From Variovorax boronicumulans (GTDB lineage Bacteria; Pseudomonadota; Gammaproteobacteria; Burkholderiales; Burkholderiaceae_C): DNA of 64,000 nucleotides. The position numbers and the translations under genes are program-made. Position 1 is the first letter of the stretch. Every line of letters starts with the position of its first letter. Location: positions 948,764-1,012,763 of the forward strand of contig NZ_JAAAFX010000009.1 of assembly GCF_019352895.1 (NCBI RefSeq), written 5' to 3'. This document shows positions 19,195 through 26,528 of the stretch, in pieces. The notes under the pieces were generated by a model, which saw only the letters and a program-made list of their open reading frames with translations, had not been told where the DNA came from and made no database searches.

Positions 19195-19974
19195 ATGACC
19201 GCCGAACTCAAGAGCACCACCGAAGGCAGCACGATGGTGCTGACCCTCTCCAACCCCTCGCTGCGCAATGCGCTCGATCCGGCCATCTATGCGGCCGGCG
19301 TCGAGGCCCTCAACGGCGCCGAGAACAGCGCCGAGATCCGCAGCGTGGTGATCGTGGGCGAAGGCCCGTGGTTCTGTGCCGGCGGCTCGCTCCAGCGGCT
19401 GCAGGCCAACCGGCAGCAGCCCGCTTCGGTGCAGGCCGAGTCGATCGAGGGCCTGCACAACTGGATCGATTCGATCCGTACCTTCCCCAAGCCGGTGATC
19501 GCGGCGGTCGAGGGCGCGGCCGCCGGCGCCGGCTTCTCGCTGGCGCTGGCCTGCGACCTGCTGGTGTCCGCACGCGATGCGGTGTTTGCGGCCTCGTACG
19601 TCAACGTCGGCCTTTCTCCCGACGGCGGCATGAGCTGGCACCTGGCGCAGGCGTTGCCGCGCCAGCTGGCGACCGAATGGCTCATGGGCGGCGAACGCAT
19701 CGGCGCAGCACGCCTGCATGCGGCCGGCCTGGTCAACGAGCTCGCCGACACTGGGCAGGCGCTGTCGGCCGCGCTGCGCCTGGCGGCCCACCTGGACGGC
19801 AAGGCGCCCAATGCGCTGGCCAGCATCAAGGAGCTGCTCAACGAGGCGCGCGGCAACGCGCTGTCGACGCAGCTCGCGCAGGAGCGCGACCACTTCGTGC
19901 GCAACCTGCACCATCCCAACGCCGGGATCGGCATCGAGGCCTTCCTCGCCAAGCAGAAACCCCGCTACGCCTGA
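19195..19974 (+). CDS. Enoyl-CoA hydratase/isomerase family protein
   Basis: A 259-residue crotonase-fold protein. The oxyanion-hole segments are FCAGGSLQRLQ and GAAAGAGFSLALACDLLVSA, followed by SYVNVGLSPDGGMSWHL. The usual catalytic glutamate after the second motif is not obvious; an Asp sits in LSPDGG. It may be a hydratase or an isomerase. The gene starts 30 bp after the 3-hydroxyacyl-CoA dehydrogenase stop, so the two work in the same fatty-acid or aromatic-acid oxidation path. Confidence 0.9.
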   Translation: MTAELKSTTEGSTMVLTLSNPSLRNALDPAIYAAGVEALNGAENSAEIRSVVIVGEGPWFCAGGSLQRLQANRQQPASVQAESIEGLHNWIDSIRTFPKPVIAAVEGAAAGAGFSLALACDLLVSARDAVFAASYVNVGLSPDGGMSWHLAQALPRQLATEWLMGGERIGAARLHAAGLVNELADTGQALSAALRLAAHLDGKAPNALASIKELLNEARGNALSTQLAQERDHFVRNLHHPNAGIGIEAFLAKQKPRYA

Positions 19975-20034
19975 CACCCCACGCGTCGCTCCCGGGACAT
20001 CTTTGCCCCTTTCAGTCTCCGACAGGACAGACCT

Positions 20035-20754
20035 ATGGACGAGCCCATTCTTACCATCGACGAACGCGAGGCGATCAACAACGGTCGCTGGTTCTCCTCT
20101 CTTTCTCCCTCACTGCGACACGACATCCTCCGATGCGCCTACGTCAAACGTCACAAGGACGGCGATCTGCTCTGCGCCCGCGGCGACCCGCCCGAGCAAT
20201 GGATCGCCTGCGCCCGGGGCGCGGTCCGCGTGAGCTCGACGACGGTGTCGGGCAAGCAGGTGACGCTGACCTACGTCGAGCCGGGCATCTGGTTCGGCGA
20301 CGTGGCGATGTTCGACGGGGACCGGCGCACCCACGATGCCTATGCGCATGGCGACACGACCACGCTGAACGTGGCGCGCGCCGACTTCCAGAAGATCCTG
20401 GCCAACCACGTCGAGCTCTACGAAGCGCTGATGCGCCTGCAGGCGCGGCGCATCCGACAGCTGTTCGGACTGGTCGAGGACCTCAACACCCTGCCCTTGC
20501 GCGCACGCCTGGCCAAGCAGCTCACGCACCTGGTGCGCAGCTACGGTGCCCCGGCGCTGGACGACGGCAGCCACATGCGCATCGGCCTGCACCTGGCGCA
20601 GGAAGAACTGGCACAGCTGCTGGGCGCCTCGCGCCAGCGCGTCAACCAGGAGCTCAAGGCCATGGAGCGCGAGCACATCATCCGCATCGAACAGGGCGGC
20701 CTGGTGGTGCTCGACCGGGCCGGGCTCATGCGCCTGTCCGAAGCCGATCTTTGA
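20035..20754 (+). CDS. Crp/Fnr family transcriptional regulator
   Basis: A 239-residue regulator with an N-terminal cyclic-nucleotide-binding-type sensor domain (about 20-135, with ARGDPPEQWIACARGAVRV and PGIWFGDVAMFDGDRRTHDA). The C-terminal winged HTH (about 160-232) includes AQEELAQLLGASRQRVNQEL. No Fnr-type cysteine cluster is seen. It lies inside the beta-oxidation cluster, 60 bp after the enoyl-CoA hydratase and 22 bp before the phosphotransferase, so it probably controls these genes. The effector is unknown. Confidence 0.9.
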   Translation: MDEPILTIDEREAINNGRWFSSLSPSLRHDILRCAYVKRHKDGDLLCARGDPPEQWIACARGAVRVSSTTVSGKQVTLTYVEPGIWFGDVAMFDGDRRTHDAYAHGDTTTLNVARADFQKILANHVELYEALMRLQARRIRQLFGLVEDLNTLPLRARLAKQLTHLVRSYGAPALDDGSHMRIGLHLAQEELAQLLGASRQRVNQELKAMEREHIIRIEQGGLVVLDRAGLMRLSEADL

Positions 20755-20776
20755 CGACGAACCCCATCGCCACCTC

Positions 20777-21868
20777 ATGACCCAGCAGGACTTCAGCAAC
20801 TTCATCGGCACCCGCGCGGTCTCGCAGCAGCACGCCTTCGACGTCGACACGCTCACCGCGTGGCTCGAGGCCCATCTCGACGGCTTCAAGGGTCCGCTGA
20901 CGGTGGAGATGTTCAAGGGAGGCCAATCCAACCCGACCTACAAGCTGGTCACGCCGACCAAGAGCTACGTGATGCGCGCCAAGCCCGGCCCGGTCGCCAA
21001 GCTGCTGCCCTCGGCCCACGCGATCGAGCGCGAGTTCAAGGTGATGAGCGGGCTCGCCGGCACCGACGTGCCGGTGCCGCAGATGCACTGCCTGTGCGAG
21101 GACGAGTCGGTCATCGGCCGCGCCTTCTACGTGATGGAATTCAAGCAGGGCCGCGTGCTCTGGGACCAGGCCCTGCCCGGCATGGACACCGCCGAGCGCA
21201 GTGCCATCTACGACGAGCTCAACCGCGTGATCGCGGCGCTGCACAAGGTGAAGTTCGCCGAGCGCGGCCTGGCCGACTACGGCAAGCCCGGCAACTACTT
21301 CGAGCGCCAGATCGGTCGCTGGAGCAAGCAGTACATCGCCTCGATCACCGAGCCGATTCCCGAGATGGACCGCCTGATGGCATGGCTGCCTGCCAACATG
21401 CCCGACAGCGCGCGCGACGCGTCGATGACCTCGATCGTGCACGGCGACTACCGGCTCGACAACGTGATGTTCCACCCGACCGAGCCACGCGCCATCGCGG
21501 TGCTCGACTGGGAACTGTCGACGCTGGGCCACCCGCTGGCCGACTTCAGCTACCACTGCATGTCCTGGCACATCGCGCCCGGTGCCTTCCGCGGCATCGG
21601 CGGCCTCGACGTCGAAAGCCTGGGCATCCCCACGCAGAGCGCCTACATCCGACGCTACTGCGAACGCACCGGCCTGACCACGCCCGAAGCGCTGGCGCCC
21701 GACTGGAACTTCTACCTCGCCTACAACCTGTTCCGCATGGCGGCCATCCTGCAAGGCATCGCCAAGCGGGTCGAGGCCGGCACCGCCTCGAGCGAACAGG
21801 CCGTGGCATCGGGGCGCGGCGCGCGCCCGATGGCCGAGATGGCCTGGGCCTTCGCCAGCAAGGCCTGA
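20777..21868 (+). CDS. Aminoglycoside phosphotransferase-like (APH/ACAD10-type) protein
   Basis: A 363-residue kinase-fold protein. The N-lobe has GGQSNPTYKLVT and YVMRAKP; the catalytic loop IVHGDYRLDNVMFHPTEP and the metal-binding VLDWELSTLGHPLAD follow. Homologues fused or adjacent to acyl-CoA dehydrogenases (ACAD10/11) act on 4-hydroxyacyl-CoAs. Here the gene sits directly before an acyl-CoA dehydrogenase, so a role in hydroxy-fatty-acid degradation is likely and antibiotic resistance is not. I chose the ATG at 20777; a longer frame upstream overlaps the regulator. Confidence 0.9.
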   Translation: MTQQDFSNFIGTRAVSQQHAFDVDTLTAWLEAHLDGFKGPLTVEMFKGGQSNPTYKLVTPTKSYVMRAKPGPVAKLLPSAHAIEREFKVMSGLAGTDVPVPQMHCLCEDESVIGRAFYVMEFKQGRVLWDQALPGMDTAERSAIYDELNRVIAALHKVKFAERGLADYGKPGNYFERQIGRWSKQYIASITEPIPEMDRLMAWLPANMPDSARDASMTSIVHGDYRLDNVMFHPTEPRAIAVLDWELSTLGHPLADFSYHCMSWHIAPGAFRGIGGLDVESLGIPTQSAYIRRYCERTGLTTPEALAPDWNFYLAYNLFRMAAILQGIAKRVEAGTASSEQAVASGRGARPMAEMAWAFASKA

Positions 21869-21907
21869 GCGCCCGCATTCACACCCGTTCACCCCAGGAG
21901 ACGACAA

Positions 21908-23179
21908 ATGGACTTTGAGTATTCCGCCAAGACCAAGGAACTGCAGCAGCGCGTGAGCGCGTTCATGGACGCGCACATCTACCCCGCCGAGTCGGCCTAC
22001 ACGGCCGAACTGGCCGCGAACACGGCCGCCGGCAAGCGCTGGACCGCGCTCAAGACCGTCGAGCAGGTCAAGGAGAAGGCCAAGGCCCAGGGCTTGTGGA
22101 ACCTGTTCCTGCCGGTCGACAGCGCTGCCGCTTCGGGCTATGAAGGTGCGGGCCTGACCAACCAGGAATACGCGCCGCTGGCCGAGATCATGGGCCGGGT
22201 GCCATGGGCCAGCGAGGCCTTCAACTGCTCGGCGCCCGACACCGGCAACATGGAGACCATCGCGCGCTACGGCTCCGAAGCCATCAAGGCGCGCTGGCTC
22301 AAGCCGCTGCTCGAAGGCCAGATCCGCTCGGCCTTCGCGATGACCGAGCCCGACGTGGCCTCGAGCGATGCGACCAACATCGCCACCCGCATCGAGCGCC
22401 AGGGCAACGAGTACGTGATCAACGGCCGCAAGTGGTGGATCTCCGGCGCCGCCGACCCGCGCTGCGCGGTCTACATCACCATGGGCAAGACCGATCCCGA
22501 AGCGGCGCGGCATTCGCAGCAGAGCATGGTGATCGTGCCGGCCGATGCCAAGGGCATCAAGGTGATCCGTCCGCTCAACGTGCTGGGCTACGACGATGCG
22601 CCGCACGGCCACGTCGAGATGACCTTCGAGAACGTGCGCGTGCCGGTCGACAACATCCTGCTGGGCGAAGGCCGCGGCTTCGAGATCGCCCAGGGTCGCC
22701 TCGGCCCGGGACGCATCCACCATTGCATGCGCCTGATCGGCCTGGCCGAGCGCGCGCTCGAGCTGATGTGCCGTCGCGCCTCGTCGCGCGTGGCCTTCGG
22801 CAAGACGGTCGCCTCGCAGACCGTCACGCAGGAACGCATCGCCGAAGCGCGCTGCAAGATCGACATGGCGCGCCTGCTCACGCTCAAGGCCGCCTGGCTG
22901 ATGGACGTGGCCGGCAACAAGGTCGCGAAGAACGAGATCGCGATGATCAAGGTGGTGGCGCCGTCGATGGCCTGCCAGGTGATCGACTGGGCCATGCAGG
23001 TCCATGGCGGCGGCGGCATGTCCGACGACTTCCCGCTGGCCAACGCCTACGCCCATGCGCGCACGCTGCGCTTCGCCGACGGCCCGGACGAAGTGCACCG
23101 CAATGCGATCGCCAAGTGGGAGCTGGGCCGCTACGCTGCCGACAAGCGCGAGATCGAGCCGCCCGTCACGCGCTTCTGA
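21908..23179 (+). CDS. Acyl-CoA dehydrogenase family protein (ACAD10/11-like)
   Basis: A 423-residue flavoprotein that introduces the first double bond in acyl-CoA. The FAD and substrate motifs FAMTEPDVASSDATNI and NGRKWWISGAADPRC are at mid-length, followed by GRGFEIAQGRLGPGRIHHCM, QVHGGGGMSDDFPLANAYA and the FADGPDEVHRNAIAKWEL tail with the family glutamate. ATG at 21908 with AGGAGACGAC before it. Together with the preceding phosphotransferase it resembles the two-gene ACAD10/11 arrangement. A strong terminator follows. Confidence 0.93.
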   Translation: MDFEYSAKTKELQQRVSAFMDAHIYPAESAYTAELAANTAAGKRWTALKTVEQVKEKAKAQGLWNLFLPVDSAAASGYEGAGLTNQEYAPLAEIMGRVPWASEAFNCSAPDTGNMETIARYGSEAIKARWLKPLLEGQIRSAFAMTEPDVASSDATNIATRIERQGNEYVINGRKWWISGAADPRCAVYITMGKTDPEAARHSQQSMVIVPADAKGIKVIRPLNVLGYDDAPHGHVEMTFENVRVPVDNILLGEGRGFEIAQGRLGPGRIHHCMRLIGLAERALELMCRRASSRVAFGKTVASQTVTQERIAEARCKIDMARLLTLKAAWLMDVAGNKVAKNEIAMIKVVAPSMACQVIDWAMQVHGGGGMSDDFPLANAYAHARTLRFADGPDEVHRNAIAKWELGRYAADKREIEPPVTRF

Positions 23180-23194
23180 TCCACCCGCGCCATG

Positions 23195-23227
23195 AAGCCG
23201 CCCGCGCCTTGCGCCGGCGGCTTTTTT
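23195..23227 (+). terminator. Strong terminator after the fatty-acid oxidation cluster
   Basis: AAGCCGCC (23195-23202) pairs with GGCGGCTT (23216-23223), extended inward by GCGC/GCGC past single-base C bulges, with a CTT loop. Six T residues end at 23227. It also lies just after the convergent GNAT gene end at 23239. Confidence 0.92.
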
Positions 23228-23238
23228 GCTGGTGCGCG

Positions 23239-23718
23239 CTACAGCGGCTTCTGCATGAACAGCGCCGAGCCGAAGGCCGGATCGAGCTGGTAGCCCGCGA
23301 AGCCTTCACGCTCGTAGGCGCGCACCGCCGGCGCATTGCCTTGCAGCACTTCCAGCGTGAGCTTGCAGGCGCCGCGCGCCACGGCCTCTTTCTCCACACG
23401 CGCGAGCATGCGCTGCGTGATGCGCTGGCCGCGATGGCTGGCCGCCACCACCACGTCGTGCACGTTCACCAGCGGACGGCAGGCGAAAGTGGAGAAGCCC
23501 TCGATGCAGTTGACCAGCCCGACAGCCTCTTCACCGTCGAAGGCGAGCACGCTGAAGGCCTGCGGCCGGGCTGCGAGCGCGGCCGGAAGCGCCGCCAGCA
23601 CGGCCTCGCTCAGCGGCGTGCCGCCACCGGCCGGATCGCGCGCGTAAGCATCGAGCAGGTTCACCAGGGCGGCGGCGTGGACAGGATGGCCGTAGTCGGC
23701 CAGGACGATATCGATCAC
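23239..23718 (-). CDS. GNAT family N-acetyltransferase
   Basis: A 159-residue GCN5-related acetyltransferase. The acetyl-CoA pyrophosphate loop is VVAASHRGQRITQRMLARVE (about 90-109), preceded by PLVNVHDVVV and followed by LEVLQGNAPAVRAYEREGFAG, the typical C-terminal motif. Substrate unknown. The start is GTG at 23716-23718, overlapping the MOSC gene stop by 4 bases, so it is translationally coupled to that gene. Confidence 0.88.
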   Translation of the reverse strand: MIDIVLADYGHPVHAAALVNLLDAYARDPAGGGTPLSEAVLAALPAALAARPQAFSVLAFDGEEAVGLVNCIEGFSTFACRPLVNVHDVVVAASHRGQRITQRMLARVEKEAVARGACKLTLEVLQGNAPAVRAYEREGFAGYQLDPAFGSALFMQKPL

Positions 23719-24260
23719 ACAGGCTCCAGTCGCCGGGTGATGCCCGCCGGCATTTCGATGCGGATGGGGTCGCCGCTTCGGACTTCCCCGCCTTGGCAGA
23801 CAACCGCCATCACGCCCGCCTTGCGCACCAGCTCGCCCTGGGCGTCGCGCGCCAGCGTAGCGGCCATCAGGCCGCGCTGGAAGCGGTCGATCTGGCTGCA
23901 GGGGTTGCGCAACCCGGTCAGCTCGAGCACGGCGGCTGCGCCGAGGTGCAGCCGCGTGCCGGTCGGCAGTTCCAGCAGCGCGATGCCCTGCGTCGTAAGG
24001 TTCTCGCCCAGGTCCCCGGGCCAGACCGCGAAGCCCGCTGCCATCAGCTCGTCGAACAGCTCGGCGTGGATCAGGTGCACCTGCCGCAGGTTGGGGGCGC
24101 CCGGGTTGCGGGCCACGCGCGAGCGGTGCTGGACCGTCGTGCCGGCATGCGCGTCGCCTTCGACGCCCAGCCCCGCCACCAGCCGGATCGCAGGCTCGGC
24201 GAATTTCGAGAAGCTGTGCAGCGTGCTGCGATGCACCGCGCTGACCGTGGCGCCCGCCAT
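23715..24260 (-). CDS. MOSC domain-containing protein
   Basis: A 181-residue MOSC-domain protein (molybdenum cofactor sulfurase C-terminal-like). Family motifs are GVEGDAHAGTTVQHRSRVAR, PGDLGENLTTQGIAL, LELTGLRNPCSQID with a conserved cysteine, and AGVMAVVCQGGEVRSGDPI. MOSC domains bind or transfer sulfur to metal sites; the exact substrate here is unknown. ATG at 24258-24260. It lies 4 bp after glmM and overlaps the GNAT gene, completing a folP-glmM-MOSC-GNAT operon. Confidence 0.9.
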   Translation of the reverse strand: MAGATVSAVHRSTLHSFSKFAEPAIRLVAGLGVEGDAHAGTTVQHRSRVARNPGAPNLRQVHLIHAELFDELMAAGFAVWPGDLGENLTTQGIALLELPTGTRLHLGAAAVLELTGLRNPCSQIDRFQRGLMAATLARDAQGELVRKAGVMAVVCQGGEVRSGDPIRIEMPAGITRRLEPV

Positions 24261-24264
24261 GCCG

Positions 24265-25596
24265 TCAATCCTCCAGTGTGGCCGCCATGCGCTGTGCGAA
24301 GGCATCGGCCTGGGCACGGTCGCGCGCCTCGACCATCACGCGTACCAGCGGCTCGGTCCCGCTGGCGCGGATCAGCACCCGGCCCGCATCGCCCAGTTCG
24401 GCTTCGGTGCGCTGCGTCTCGGCGGCCAGCGCGGCATTGCTTTTCCAGTCCTGGCCGGGCTTGAGCCGCACGTTGATCATGGTCTGGGGAAACAGCACGA
24501 CATCCGACAGCAGCTCGGCCACGGTCTTGCCGCTGCGCTGGCAGGCCTGCAGCACCTGCAGCGCGCTCACGATGCCGTCGCCCGTGGTGTGGCAGTCGAG
24601 TGCCAGCAGGTGGCCCGAGCTCTCGCCACCCAGCAGCCAGCCGCGTTTCTCGAGTTCCTCGAGCACATAGCGGTCGCCGACCTTGGCGCGCACGAACTCG
24701 ACGCCCAGCTTGCGCAGCGCGATCTCCACCGCCTTGTTGGTCATCAGCGTGCCCACCACCCCGACGGGCTTGTCGCCGCGCTCGATGCGCTCGCGCACCA
24801 TCAGGTAGAGCAGTTCGTCGCCGTTGAACAGGCGGCCGCTGGCGTCGACCAGCTGCAGCCGGTCTGCGTCGCCGTCGAGCGCGATACCGTAGTCGGCCTG
24901 CTGCGCCAGCACCGCGGCCACCAATGCCTCGGGGTGCGTCGCACCGACGTTCTTGTTGATGTTGAGCCCGTCGGGCGACACGCCGATGGTGCTGACTTCG
25001 GCGCCCAGTTCATGGAACACGTTGGGCGCCACCTGGTAGGCCGCGCCATGCGCTGCGTCGACGACCAGCTTCATGTCGCGCAACGTCAGGTCGTTGGCGA
25101 AGGTGCTCTTGCAGAACTCGATGTAGCGGCCCGACGCATCGTCGAGGCGGCGTGCCTTGCCGAGGTTGGCCGAATCGGCCCACACCGGCGCCTCCTGCAG
25201 CGCGGCCTCGACCGCCAGTTCCCAGGCGTCGTCGAGCTTGGTACCCTGCGCGCTGAAGAACTTGATGCCGTTGTCGGCAAAGGCGTTGTGGCTGGCGCTG
25301 ATCACCACACCCAGGCTGGCGCGCTGCGCCCGCGTGAGGTAGGCCACACCGGGCGTCGGCAGCGGGCCGAGCAGCACCACGTCGACGCCGGCCGAGTTGA
25401 AGCCCGACTCGAGCGCCGATTCGAGCATGTAGCCGGAGATGCGGGTGTCCTTGCCGATGAGCACCGTGGGGCGCTTCTGGGTTCTCTTGAGCACGCGGCC
25501 CACGGCATGCGCGAGGCGCAGCACGAAGTCCGGCGTGATGGGGGCCTGGCCAACCGTGCCGCGAATGCCGTCGGTGCCGAAATACTGTCGAGTCAT
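24265..25596 (-). CDS. glmM: Phosphoglucosamine mutase
   Basis: A 443-residue enzyme converting glucosamine-6-phosphate to glucosamine-1-phosphate for UDP-GlcNAc. The start is MTRQYFGTDGIRGTVGQ; the active serine is Ser102 (ISASHNAFADNGIKFF); the magnesium loop is DGDADR (about 245); the C-terminal phosphate loop is IRASGTEPLVRVMVE. ATG at 25594-25596 overlaps the folP stop by 4 bases. folP-glmM is a conserved pair, often after ftsH in proteobacteria. Confidence 0.96.
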   Translation of the reverse strand: MTRQYFGTDGIRGTVGQAPITPDFVLRLAHAVGRVLKRTQKRPTVLIGKDTRISGYMLESALESGFNSAGVDVVLLGPLPTPGVAYLTRAQRASLGVVISASHNAFADNGIKFFSAQGTKLDDAWELAVEAALQEAPVWADSANLGKARRLDDASGRYIEFCKSTFANDLTLRDMKLVVDAAHGAAYQVAPNVFHELGAEVSTIGVSPDGLNINKNVGATHPEALVAAVLAQQADYGIALDGDADRLQLVDASGRLFNGDELLYLMVRERIERGDKPVGVVGTLMTNKAVEIALRKLGVEFVRAKVGDRYVLEELEKRGWLLGGESSGHLLALDCHTTGDGIVSALQVLQACQRSGKTVAELLSDVVLFPQTMINVRLKPGQDWKSNAALAAETQRTEAELGDAGRVLIRASGTEPLVRVMVEARDRAQADAFAQRMAATLED

Positions 25597-26468
25597 GGTG
25601 TCGTCTTGTCTTGTTGATCTTGTGTCCCGGCGTCCTGCATCGCCTGCCGCACGGCCAGGGCCGCGACGGTATCGCGCACATCGTGCACACGCAGGATGAC
25701 AGCGCCGCGCTCGGCCGCCAGCAGGGCTGCGGCCACGCTGGGCACCATGCGCCCGCTCGCATTCTCGATGCCTGTGACGGCACCGAGCGAGGACTTGCGC
25801 GACCAGCCGGCCAGCAGCGGATAGCCCAGGTCCAGCAGCGCGTGCTGGTGCGCCAGCAGGGCGAAATTCTGCCTCACGGTCTTGCCGAAGCCGATGCCGG
25901 GATCGAGCACGATGCGTGCAGCATCGACCTGCAGGTCGCGCAGGCCCTGCGCGTGGACCGAGAGGAAAGCGCGCACCTGCGCCACCACGTCGCCGTCCAT
26001 GGGCCGGGCCTGCATGGTCCGGGGCTCGCGGTGCATGTGCATCAGGCAGATGCCGCAGGAAGGATGCTGCGCCACCGCGGCCAGCGCGCCGGGCTGGCGC
26101 AGCGCCCAGATGTCGTTGACGATGTCGGCGCCCAGGTCCAGCACGGCACGCATGACCTCCGCCTTCGAGGTGTCGACCGAGATCGGCACGCCCAGACGCA
26201 CCGCCTCACGCACCACCGGCAGCACGCGTTCGAGCTCCTGCTCCAGCGGCACGGCGGGGCTGCCCGGCCGGGTCGATTCCCCGCCGATGTCGAGCAGCTC
26301 GGCGCCCTGCGCCACCAGCAGTTCGCAATGCCAAACCGCGGCCTGGGTCGAGGCATGGGCGCCGCCATCGGAGAAGGAGTCGGGCGTGACGTTGACGATG
26401 CCCATCACGCGGGGCCGCGACAGGTCGATCAGGAAGCGCGTGGTGCGCCAGTTCAAGGTGGCGGTCAT
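25593..26468 (-). CDS. folP: Dihydropteroate synthase
   Basis: A 291-residue enzyme joining p-aminobenzoate to the pterin pyrophosphate in folate synthesis. Signature PRVMGIVNVTPDSFSDGG near residue 20, IDIGGESTRPG-like LDIGGESTRPGSPAVPLEQE (about 60-80), and VLDPGIGFGKTVRQN. ATG at 26466-26468. It is separated from ftsH by a terminator, so it probably has its own promoter or depends on read-through. It is coupled to glmM by a 4-base overlap. Confidence 0.96.
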   Translation of the reverse strand: MTATLNWRTTRFLIDLSRPRVMGIVNVTPDSFSDGGAHASTQAAVWHCELLVAQGAELLDIGGESTRPGSPAVPLEQELERVLPVVREAVRLGVPISVDTSKAEVMRAVLDLGADIVNDIWALRQPGALAAVAQHPSCGICLMHMHREPRTMQARPMDGDVVAQVRAFLSVHAQGLRDLQVDAARIVLDPGIGFGKTVRQNFALLAHQHALLDLGYPLLAGWSRKSSLGAVTGIENASGRMVPSVAAALLAAERGAVILRVHDVRDTVAALAVRQAMQDAGTQDQQDKTTP

Positions 26469-26484
26469 CTCGCGGCGCCAGGAC

Positions 26485-26509
26485 GAAAAAACGGGGCCAG
26501 AGGCCCCGT
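26485..26509 (-). terminator. Terminator after ftsH
   Basis: A perfect 8-bp stem ACGGGGCC/GGCCCCGT (26491-26498 with 26502-26509), three-base loop, followed on the minus strand by six T residues. It lies 20 bp after the ftsH stop and 17 bp before the folP start. Confidence 0.9.
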
Positions 26510-26528
26510 CGATCTGCACTGCACCATG

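Noticed and set aside
20777..21868. Aminoglycoside resistance kinase.
   Set aside because: The kinase fold matches, but it is embedded in a beta-oxidation cluster next to acyl-CoA dehydrogenase, as ACAD10/11-type enzymes are.
22204..25617. An 1137-codon plus-strand frame across acyl-CoA dehydrogenase, GNAT, MOSC and glmM.
   Set aside because: It crosses a strong terminator and several well-supported genes in other frames.
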